From contig OZ025206.1 of assembly GCA_964019055.1 (NCBI GenBank), positions 19,144,860 through 19,208,859 on the forward strand: a stretch of DNA of 64,000 bases, in the 5' to 3' direction. The notes under the pieces were generated by a model. The model was not told where the DNA came from and searched no databases. It worked only from the letters and a program-made list of their open reading frames with translations. This document shows, one piece after another, positions 47,501 to 56,734 of the stretch. Each line of letters opens with the position of its first letter. Position 1 is the stretch's first letter. Source of the DNA: Anthopleura xanthogrammica. Taxonomy: Eukaryota; Cnidaria; Anthozoa; Actiniaria; Actiniidae. A program made the translations under genes and the position numbers.

Positions 47501-50500
47501 CCAGCCCAGAGGGTCCTTTCATGACTGACAAAATTGATGTCTGGCTTTTGTTTGCAAAGTTTCTTTGGGGAAATCCTTCGGTCCAACTACCTGAAAAACT
47601 TTAAATCAGATTTTCAACGCTGAAGGCTAATAGGTACCAAATGTCCGCATTGAACTTCTCTACCGTACACCGTGACACTTACGCTTTAAGCCGGAAGCAG
47701 TATGAGCCATTGATTGATTTATTTACAAACTAATCTCATTTCATAAGATGGCAGTAAATGGCCTATTGTTGTAAACGAGCTTTTTTTTTCTCAGGTGAAC
47801 GGAATCTTTAGATAATTTTCTATCTTTGTTAGCTCATGGGCCTCGTTTCCATTCTTTTGTTTTAACGCATTTCCGGCTTAGAGTGTAAGCGTGTTTATCA
47901 AGCATATTCGTTTAAAAAAAATACTAATAAAAAATTAGACACCTACATTTACAAATAAATGGCCCATGATCACAATCTTCCCTTTGACGGATATGTTTCT
48001 CTTGGCCAGCTCCGCGTAGTCATCTGATGATCCAACATTGGCATAAACCAGTTCTCCCTCTACGGTACCATTAGGAACGTAGGCTAAGTATGGGGTGTAT
48101 TTGTACTTTTTGTCGCTCTCAACACCTGCAGTCATCTTGTGGATAGAAGAAAAAAAATGATTCGACCATCAGTTTGACAGCGCATTTATATTTAAGGATT
48201 ATAAAATAACTTTGATATTACGCGCGCTCTGATTGGTCAAAAAGCCATGTTTTATGAGAGCATAATACATGCTCACGTCATTTTTTTTCTCTCTCGAAAA
48301 GTTAGTTATTTGAGAAGCTGGAAACTTTGAGAAGCTGGTTATTTGAGAAGCTGGAAACCACTCCACTACGCGTCGTGGTTTCCTACGCTTCTCTCGTGTT
48401 CTCTCCACATCCCAAGTGTCTTTATCAGAGTATAATACACGGAAGGCTGTTTTTTATTGCTTTTATAAGATAACTAACTTTTCGAGAGGGGAAAAAAATG
48501 ACGTGGCATGTATTATGCCCTCATAAAACATGGCTTTTTGACCAATCAGAGCGCGCGTAATATCAAAGTTATTTTATAAATATATATACGTATTCATAGT
48601 TTACCGGCAAACATTTTTATGAAATACCCGAGTTCTATAACGAGCGCTCTGATTATTGGTGGAAAGCTCAATGGTCACGTGAAAATCCAGACCAATCTGA
48701 TTTAGATCTGCCGAGATCTGCCGGATTTTAGATGAGAGTATTTTTCACAATGCTGACGTCATTTCTTTTCCCGCGCGCTCTGAATTTGAACTAGATTAAA
48801 ACAGCTAGTATTTTTCGATTATTTGTAAGGTTGTTTTTTTATGCAACTGAGAGAAGCTGAAAGTTTCCTCCGTTTCCTATCGCGATTCTTTCAACCAGCT
48901 AATCTAAGAAAAAATATTAGCCAATCAGAATCGAAAAATTGGAAATCGATGAAAATTGGAAATGACTTTAAACTTGGTTAAACTTATCTATATGGCCCAA
49001 TAATTAAGCAACATATTGTCTTCACAGTCAAAATTGGCGGATAAAAATTATAATTTTTTTTCAACATCTAAATTATGAATAAATAACGTCATTCATTCAA
49101 CCCTATCGTATACGCTGGTTCATACCAAAACGACGAAATTTGCTGACTACAACATACTATCAAATTTCCTGTAGTGTCAGCAGCCCGAAGAAAAACGATC
49201 CGTCGTGTTTTTATTTCAAAGTCATTTTGGTTAACTCACGTGATCATTTGGATTGATCAAAATGGTAACCTGACATTCAAATTCTTATTCAAAAACTGAA
49301 GGATATAAAAAAAATTGAATGTACGTGTCAGGTGACCTCGAAAGGGGGGGGGGGGGGGGTCGTTTCTTTGCTAATCTCAGTTATTGGATTCAGCTTTTCT
49401 CGCAGAAATTTGCGATTAGAAGGGGGTAAAAGGAGAGAGAGGGGGGGAGGGGAGGGGGGAGTTCGTTCGAACCATTGGACCCGGCACCCCTAGCGACGGG
49501 CCTGAAATGATCACGTGAGTAAACGGAAATGACTTTACAATCAATTGAAATAAAAACACTGTTGAATTTGCAACCAGGATTCATAATTTTAAATCAATCA
49601 ACCAGAGTCAACTAATTGATTTAAAAAAAAAAAAAAAAAAGAAATAAAAACACGACGGATTGTTTTTTTCGGGCTGCCACCACTTCAGCAAATTCAGTAG
49701 TAAATTTGGTTTTTCATTCCTTGCGACGTTGTCTACGTACATGCACAACTGCACCGTGTTCTTGGTCCGTATAATAATTTATAATATATATATAAAGAAA
49801 TAACTTTGGCAAAAATACCTACATTTACTTGTGCTATTACGTTGTATTCTACTTCTTTGGTATCGTTGTTGATTATAGATACTTTGTTTGGTTTGTCTTC
49901 TTGAGGAAAAGACAAAAGAACTTCGTACTCAGGCTCCTCAACATCGAATCCGTACCCCTTCCACGTGTCCCGGATGTAGTTTGTTATCATTTCAGTGCCA
50001 TTTGTTGTGGAGATATGGGGTTGAATAGTGAACAGCCTATCAAATAAATAGAAAATGTGTCAAGGAAGACTGGTAACGAAATTGTACCGCAAAGAATTGT
50101 GGGACTGAATTTCCGGCATTATAAATATATAACGAAGTGAAATGTATGTTTTTTTTATTCGTGTTTGATTTCCCGCCTTGGTGTCAATTTGCTAACTAAA
50201 GAAGTTTGTACAGTATATATGAGCCTTGTTTGTTCAACGTACGTTAACCAACCACCCATTTCTGCTCTCAGATCGAAAGATATATGCCAACGGCAATAAA
50301 CTAGAGCTTATAATTGCGCTTATCCGGCCGGTGGCGAGCCTTGTCGCACTGCTGCATAATCACCGTGTTGAAACAAAAATCCGGAAGCCGATTAATATCG
50401 AAAAGGTTTACAATGGCATAATGCTTAGTGAAGACGGACGGACGGACAGACGGACAGACGGACAGACGGACAGACGGACAGACACATAACTTGGTCATAA

Positions 50501-52735
50501 CAAAACATCTTTTAGCCACTCGGTAGACAGACAGACAGACAGACATTTTTTGTGAATTCCTTCTTTCCTCAATTCAGTGACCTAACATTCTCCAGATACT
50601 TTTATGAGTATCAAAGACAATGTGATCCACTTGCATGATCTTCATCAATACACCAATAAAAAGTACTCATCCGCTGTACTTGGCATTATAAGGTGCGCCT
50701 AATGACGTTCATGAGGACGGGAAATGTTTGTATAGGCACACTTTAAAGCGCATCAAGAAGTGATTATCTGTTAAATGTCAAACGAGATCCTTATTTCCTA
50801 CAAATATTGGTAGTCAAAGGTAATCAGTGATTGTCGGAGACATGTATCTTTCAAATTGTTGACGTCAGATGTACTCTTTTGATCAGTCTTGCGCTAAATT
50901 TGGCACAAAGTTCAAGTAGCTTTGTCATCGGTAATGGTTGTCAAAGAAATAAAAGAATTCAATAATCTATAAGTCCTCCATTTTAAGAAACAAAATCCCC
51001 CCCTCCCCGCTAGCTTGAAGATGGCATTGCACGAGAGTATTTTATAGTTTTAATCACCCTAAATATATAAGGAAAGGAAATGTTTAATTTTTTTCATTCG
51101 TATTTGATTTTCCGCCTTGGTGTCAATTCGCTAACTACAGAAGCTTGTACAGTATATATGACAGTTCCCAAACGTTGTTTAATACGTATACGAGCCTTGT
51201 TTGTTCAACCAACCACCCATTTCTGCCAACGGCAATAAACTAGAGCTTATAATTATTCTTATCCGGCTGGTGACGAGCCTTGTCGCATTGCTGCATAATC
51301 ACCGTGTTGAAACAAAAATCCGGAAGCCGATTAAAATTGAAAAGGTTTACTATGGCATAACCACTTAGTAAAGAAATAAGATTAGAATACTGAGAAAGTC
51401 TTGCGTTTTTCGATGCAAATAACATTTTCCTTATCCAGATAACTTGAAATTTTCGAAAAAGTGCTAGCTGACTACATATAAATTCTGAAAACGTTTTTCC
51501 CTTCCTCATCCAACAAAACGAAATCTTCTTCGATCCATTCGTAGCTAAGTGATACTGAGTGTAAAGAAGCAATATCGCCTTTTATTTTCTTTTAAAATAT
51601 GTGAATTGAAGCATATTTCTAACGTGCAGTCCAATTTTAGTGACAAAACTGATTAGCGACTGAATTTTACACATAAGCTTTCTAAAAAAACGTTAATTTT
51701 ATTGAATTTTACGAGAATTTAAATTCGTTGTTTTTTCGTTCAATTCCTGCCGCTCTCGGAAATGCTGTCAAGGGTTATAGACAACATGAATAGCCTAATC
51801 TTTAGCATATAAAACACAGTCGAATACACATGCTCCAGACAAGAAAACGGATCAGCCCTCGAGCATTTTTTGGCTATAGATCTATTCACGGTTCTGTGCA
51901 CATGGCTGGGATATGGCCAAATTATACGTAATTTTTTCCGCAAAGCTGAAGAGTAAGCTGTCAATATGGGCTCATTGAATTGCAAATCGTCTATCCTTGC
52001 AGGTAAAATAACATTTGACAATAACGTTTGAGTTCTCAAGTGCTTAATGAGTCTTGTGTGTGTGTACGAGACGACTGGCCATAGATATGAACATTTTAGC
52101 CAAACTTCGAGACGCATTTTTTTATATTAGTTCTCAACTGATTGAAGGTTTTAAATTAAGAAAAGGAGCAAGGGATCTTAAACAGCACACAGAATCGTAG
52201 TTAACTTCCTAATTTTAAGAATAACAATGTTTCTAAAACGCAAAATCATCACCAAGGAATTGTCAATATTTGAGTCAAATTAAATACTTTCTGAACTAAG
52301 TAAATTGCTAAGTTATACGTACAGGTACTCACTTAGAACCAAATCAGTCAGTTTTTATCCAGGATTTGCCTTTTCTTTCATAGCAGGGGGTAAGAGTATT
52401 TTTAAGATAATGAAGTTCACAATATAAACGCACCTCAAGTTTTTCTCCAACTCCTTTGGATCGATCATGTCCTTAAACTCCTGGAGATACTCTTCTGAGC
52501 TTTTCTTCGCACTGCTTTCTTCCTTTTTAGACCTAAACAGAAAATATCCAAGTACGAAGCCTATGGCAATGGCAATCAGAATCACAAGAACTAAAAGGAG
52601 GACTTTTACGATCTTTGGACAACGTCTCTCTGGCTTGAAAAGCTCCTCTGTGCTTTTCAGATGGATTTGTGACGAAAATTCCGAGTTCATTTTGTTATTG
52701 TTTCGCTTTCCGAACCTCGAAAGCTCGGTATTCAT
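44582..52735 (-). CDS. Type II membrane M28 zinc peptidase, glutamate carboxypeptidase II/NAALADase family
   Basis: Minus-strand exons in transcript order: 52735-52434, 50036-49823, 48135-47947, 46877-46586, 45852-44582; phases agree and give 755 aa (human PSMA 750). A cytosolic tail (1-41) and one membrane anchor at about 42-67 (KIVKVLLLVLVILIAIAIGF) are followed by an ectodomain: PA-type insert (about 160-330), M28 catalytic domain, and C-terminal helical dimerisation domain. The co-catalytic zinc ligands and base are all present: His400 and Asp410 (GNHKDAWTFGASDPSSG), Glu447/Glu448 (GGEEFALMGS), Asp476 (LNTDV), His576 (PLYHTQYD). An active cell-surface carboxypeptidase or aminopeptidase is expected. 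The three arginines that bind acidic substrates in human GCPII appear replaced, so glutamate specificity should not be assumed. Two donors read identically (GTAAAT|GTAGGT) and were chosen by phase. Confidence 0.93.
45919..46176. repeat. Two adjacent foldback repeats in peptidase intron 4
   Basis: The first (45919-46025) carries TATACAATGGTTTCGAGTGG with inverted CACGAGAAAGCATTGTGTAA. The second (46073-46176) has CGCATGATATCCTAAATTAT and AAGACCTCGG mirrored by CCTTTGGTCTTGATAG and GATATCATG. Confidence 0.5.
47375..47515 (+). repeat. SINE-like body fragment in peptidase intron 3
   Basis: CTTGATTCGAGGATTTTGAT and CCGGGATATCC are followed by ATCTGTGGAGTTAGCCGTAC. This is the order of the body of the element at 60905-61135, without the tRNA-like head. 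Confidence 0.4.
48205..48580. repeat. MITE-like element with about 100-bp inverted arms in peptidase intron 2
   Basis: AAAATAACTTTGATATTACG and CGCGCTCTGATTGGTCAAAA at the left are mirrored at 48476-48580 (TTTTTGACCAATCAGAGCGC and GCGTAATATCAAAGTTATTTT). The arms keep CATGTTTTATGAGAGCATAA and CTCGAAAAGTTAGTTAT. The centre has a 20-bp tandem (GAGAAGCTGGAAAC type). Confidence 0.8.
49183..49690. repeat. TIR element with an inner second inverted pair
   Basis: Outer pair: AGCAGCCCGAAGAAAAACGA and CGTCGTGTTTTTATTTC versus GAAATAAAAACACGACGGAT and TTTCGGGCTGCCACC. Inner pair: AAAGTCATTTTGGTTAACTC and ACGTGATCATT versus AATGATCACGTGAGTAAACG. Homopolymer runs (G at 49345-49361, A at 49622-49639) lie inside. 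It ends about 130 bp before the donor of the exon 50036-49823. Confidence 0.6.
50120..50431 (+). repeat. About 310-bp direct repeat, copy 1
   Basis: Shares ordered text with 51060-51369, including CCGCCTTGGTGTCAATT, GTACAGTATATATGA, GAGCCTTGTTTGTTCAAC and GTGTTGAAACAAAAATCCGG. Indels separate the copies, so the duplication is not very recent. Both lie in intron 1 of the peptidase gene. Confidence 0.75.
50433..50546. repeat. GACGGACA/GACA microsatellite tracts
   Basis: GACGGACG and GACAGACG units at 50433-50485 and a second GACA tract at 50524-50546 follow directly after direct-repeat copy 1. Confidence 0.9.
51060..51369 (+). repeat. About 310-bp direct repeat, copy 2
   Basis: Second copy of the sequence at 50120-50431, about 940 bp downstream in the same orientation, without the GACA tract. 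Confidence 0.75.
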
Positions 52736-53472
52736 ATTCGAGCTAACGTGAAACAACTGCTGCAAATGTTCACTTGTCTAAGCCAGGGGAAAGTGACACT
52801 TCGTGAATACGGAGACACACTAGGTTTAAGGCTAGGTTAGCCCCCCTTATCACGTGATCTTATCTCCCTCGTGTCCTTTTTCTAGCACGTCTCCAGATTG
52901 TCGAGATCTTGGTTTGTAATCTTCATAAATTATTTTAAAAATGCTGACTAATCCGAGAGGATAAAGGACAATGGAGGATCATCGGATGAGGGATTAAGAA
53001 GTTTGCCTGTGGTTGAGCCTAAAGCGTTCGAACATGAAATTGAAAGCAATCTCTTAAAGGAATCAATCGTGACGCTTTTTAACCGATTACAGCAGATTAA
53101 TCATAATCTTGATAACTTAAGACTATTGACACGTTGTGGTCAGGGGTATTATTGCTTCATCCAAACGGTATACTCGCTCTGATTGGTTCAGATCGGAGTG
53201 TCGTCAATTCCGCACCGTGACCGTGTCTTATGCCCGTGACTCTTGTAAATAGCGGTATAGGAACCTACAACAAAGAAAAAAATTTGTTTTTACAGCTGGA
53301 CTTAATATTGAGCGTTTTCTACATCCCTGCACGTAAACGCGTAAACAGATCGGTTCACTGGTCAAGCCACAGGCAGCCCAAACAATTACTCTGAGAGATC
53401 TGTTGGATCACTTTCACATTCCCATAATACTTTGTGTTTTTGGGTGGCAACAATAGCAAACATTATTTGAAA

Positions 53473-53639
53473 ATAGCCTACTTTCGATACTCTTGTTGAA
53501 TGATCACGCACAAAAGAATTCAAGACGAGGCTCCGGGGAAACAATGGAGTAATCCTAATATATCCTTTTGTTTCCATGGAGACTCGTCTTGAGTTTCTTT
53601 GTACACAATCACTCTACCAGAATATCGAAAGTGGGCTAT
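53473..53639. repeat. Hairpin element with ATAGCCTACTTTCGATACTC arm, copy 2
   Basis: Left end ATAGCCTACTTTCGATACTC, right end AGAATATCGAAAGTGGGCTAT. Inner CAAGACGAGGCTCC and GGAGACTCGTCTTGAG pair. Same family as 19320-19439 but longer in the loop. Confidence 0.7.
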
Positions 53640-54022
53640 TCAAAACTTTTCTTGCAGATGCTAAGTATGTTTGCTATTATCATTGAAAAATCCAGTATCA
53701 GTTTAATCAGAGTTAATTCCACACGCATGGGAGAATGAAACGTTTGGTGTTACAGACAATTTGTGGACTTAGCAAGAAATGTCATGACTTTTACTCGTAA
53801 ACCTGTTCAAATTTCTTTCTTTCTGGTTATTGTGAATTCTGATAGAATCTATCATAGATGCATAAGTGTTTAATTTTAGATGTTTTTAGAATTTTAGATG
53901 TTTCAATTCTTATCAATCTTCATGGTAATATTAACGATTTTTTCTCGTTGTTGCCCCCCCAAAAACGCAAAGCATTATGGGAATGTGAAAGTGGTGAATA
54001 GTATGTATGGTATGGGGACTAT

Positions 54023-54152
54023 GCAGCATCACGTGATGGCAGCCACGACAGAAGGCAGGAACAATACAGCATTCCCCCTAGGAAACGGAATTCTTTCTCA
54101 TGTAGTTCAATTGTTCTTGCCTTCTGTCATGGCTGCCATCACGTGATGCTGC
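54023..54152. repeat. Foldback element with GCAGCATCACGTGATGGCAG arms
   Basis: The 43-bp left arm (GCAGCATCACGTGATGGCAG ... GAAGGCAGGAACAAT) is mirrored at 54109-54152. Each arm contains a TCACGTGA palindrome. A diverged arm-like fragment (CAATTGTTCCTGCTTCC, then TCATGGCTGCCAT) occurs at 9217-9248. Confidence 0.75.
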
Positions 54153-54287
54153 AAAGCCTCTCAATCCGGGGGTCCAAACAAAAGACCGAATTCCCTTCTC
54201 TTCAGGGTTGAAATTATTGTGACCCCCAGATAGGGATTTAGTGCAAGGGGTCTATAAAGCAACTGAAAACTGAAAGATATGCAGGAA

Positions 54288-54348
54288 TAAGAGGAGGAGG
54301 AGGAGGAGGAGGAGGAGGAGGAGGAGGAGGAGGAGGAGGAGGAGGAAG
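54288..54348. repeat. (GGA)n microsatellite
   Basis: About 20 GGA triplets, then GAACAA/GAAGAA-type units to about 54380. The poly-proline frame on the reverse strand is an artefact. Confidence 0.95.
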
Positions 54349-55268
54349 AACAAGAACAAGAACAAGAAAGAGAAGAAGAAATAACAACAGCAAATTGGAA
54401 AAAATAAAGAAAGACAATTTAAATAATATTTTTTGCTGACAACTCTTATATATCATAATTAAAATGTCGTGCAAATAGTCATAAAATGTGTCATGCAAAA
54501 GTGACATTTGCTGAATTTTTGTGCTGCATCAGTGTGCCTTTCGGATTGCAGTTTAATCATTGTGATTTTCACATTTTCGCGCGCTTTCCGAAAACGCGTC
54601 TGCTGTAAATCTTCGTACGCAAATCGGCATCTGATCGTATCAACTGAAAAAAAAACTTGCAAACCATCAAAAAAGAAAACAAGGAAGAAAAATCAAGGCC
54701 TTTGTTACTACAGCGGGCGAAGGGGCTTTTATAGTTCATAGCTGCTTCATAGTTCGTGGAAACTGTCTAGACATGGAATTTGAGCACATTTTCCTTGCCT
54801 TGATATGACTTCCCTGTTTGTTACTCTTTCTCACGAGTTAGCTCGTAATAAGGCCCGTAGATACATCTAATATCTTCACGCGGTGCCCTTGCAGTTATAA
54901 CCTCTATTTATCAAGCCATTCATCCAAAATTAACTTTTCGATTCATTCACAAAAATCCGCCGCAGGTTAAACTGGTTAAACTGATAATGGACGTGTCATC
55001 GCCCACGAGAATGATCTTCTTCCAAATGCAAATATAACCATTTTTATTTCAATCACAAGCTGTTTAATTTGACCCTGACGAACGTAATTAAATAATAAGG
55101 ATGTCTATCTATATCTTGATGGTATTAGTGTCAGGATAAAACAACAAATAAGCCGATAATTGTTCATATTGTCTTGGTATTTGACCCTCGTTCGCTATAG
55201 GCTGAATTGACGGAAATTAAGTAAGATCCGCTCAGTTGGTACATCATGCATGATTGCTCATCTTTACC

Positions 55269-55590
55269 GAAGCCGACGACCACATCTATTCAAATAGATC
55301 CTAACGAAATATTTTTCCTTAATGTTTAGTGCATTTACACTCAAGTTTTTTAAGTCGTCTTTTATCTTTGATCAGGCTGAGCCAATCAGAAAGAGAGCCA
55401 CAAATGTTCCTTGGATTTTTTTTTCATGTTATCTGAAACCGACGACCACATCTATTCAAATCGATCGGCTAACGAAATAATTAACCTTATGTTTCCGCAA
55501 TTACACTCAAATTTTCGAAGTAGTCTTTTATTTTTGATCAGGCTGAGCCAATCAGAAAGAGAGCCACAAATGTTCCTTGGATTTTGCTTC
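55269..55590 (+). repeat. 166-bp tandem duplication
   Basis: Unit 1 (55269-55434) and unit 2 (from 55435) both begin GAARCCGACGACCACATCTA and both end with CAGGCTGAGCCAATCAGAAA and CCACAAATGTTCCTTGGATT. The ends are identical while the middles differ. Confidence 0.8.
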
Positions 55591-55649
55591 ACGCAAATCG
55601 CACAGTATTTTAACCTCTAAAAGTTTCATCAGTCCTGTTTCTTTAGTCT

Positions 55650-55835
55650 GTATGTTGGTCTCTCCATTGATATAAGTTTTTTTTCCGGGTTCTCCGCAAT
55701 TTTCCTCCCTCCGCAAAACCTAACACACGGGCTAAATTCCATTTAAATTCGATGTGTGAGTTCGCTCTGGCTTAGATCACAGTCAACCCAGAGATTGTTT
55801 CCTGCAGATTGTTTCAGGGTTCAATGCCGGAACTT
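55650..55835 (+). repeat. SINE-like 3' body fragment
   Basis: TTTTTTCCGGGTTCTCCGCA and CTCCGCAAAACCTAACACAC are followed by GGGCTAAATTCC and GATGTGTGAGTTCG, matching the body and tail of the SINE-like copy at 60905-61135. Confidence 0.5.
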
Positions 55836-56734
55836 GATGCTTGATATTTCTGTTATTACTCTTGATAAAATCAATAAATGTAACTATTTTCAGCTAGATT
55901 ATCAGTCGGCCCTGCAAGACGTTTGGGACTTGATTTGATAGATATCAGTATATTTTGGACTATTTGTAAGTTTTTCTCCTTTACTTCCCTTCGTTGCTCA
56001 TGCATGATTGAACTCCTGTAAAAGCTAGGCCTTTCACTAATAGGTTACGTGAACCTATCCCTCTAAAACCAAACAGTTGTTTCCAAATGAACGCCAGAAA
56101 TGAAAAGAACACCTCGATGTCATAAAATGTAACACATGAGAAATGTCATTGAATATTAAATCGAATATTTTATTATTGGGACTCACTTTGTGCATGTTGG
56201 ATGGCAACTGAGAGCTTGCCGGTATAGTGCATCTTCTCATATAAATTTTGTGCATCATAATTGTAAAGGATATTGCTTTGCGGGTCTTCGATTTCTGCGG
56301 AATTTCGATTTTACAAACTGTAGACCCTATAGATCAGTCTTGTTCTGGTGTAACGAATCATACATTACATTTCCCTAGGGCGTAGCCTCCAAGAAAAAGA
56401 CGCAAAATAACTAATTTCGAAAGTCCATTCATTGACGTGCTCTCATATGTGTTGAACAGCACGTCCTTTACCCCGCGCGCTCCTCCAACTTACAACTTAT
56501 CAAGCCGGGGACACCTAGAATTAACCAACGAGTAACACATTTTGGAGACCAGTCAAAACAATTGTCAAGGTCACTGGAATTAAAGTTACAGACCTCTTGC
56601 TACATTGTCAGCTCAATAACTCACTAACCTGGCACAGTTTTTGCCAAAGTCAGTGAGACATCTACTGAAGCACAAGGCTTTCAAGTCCTGTTAGGTCTGT
56701 CATTGCAGAACACGACAGACAAGTGCCTATAATA

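Larger units (their letters stand above)
52736..56734. other. Divergent intergenic region between the peptidase (-) and the secreted PLA2-like gene (+)
   Basis: No gene seen. It holds the hairpin at 53473-53639, the foldback at 54023-54152, a (GGA)n tract at 54288-54348, a 166-bp tandem duplication at 55269-55590 and a SINE body fragment at 55650-55835. A TCACGTGATC palindrome at about 52850 lies some 115 bp upstream of the peptidase start codon and could be part of its promoter. Confidence 0.55.

Noticed and set aside
54238..54507. Poly-proline minus-strand frame
   Set aside because: Reverse reading of the GGA microsatellite.
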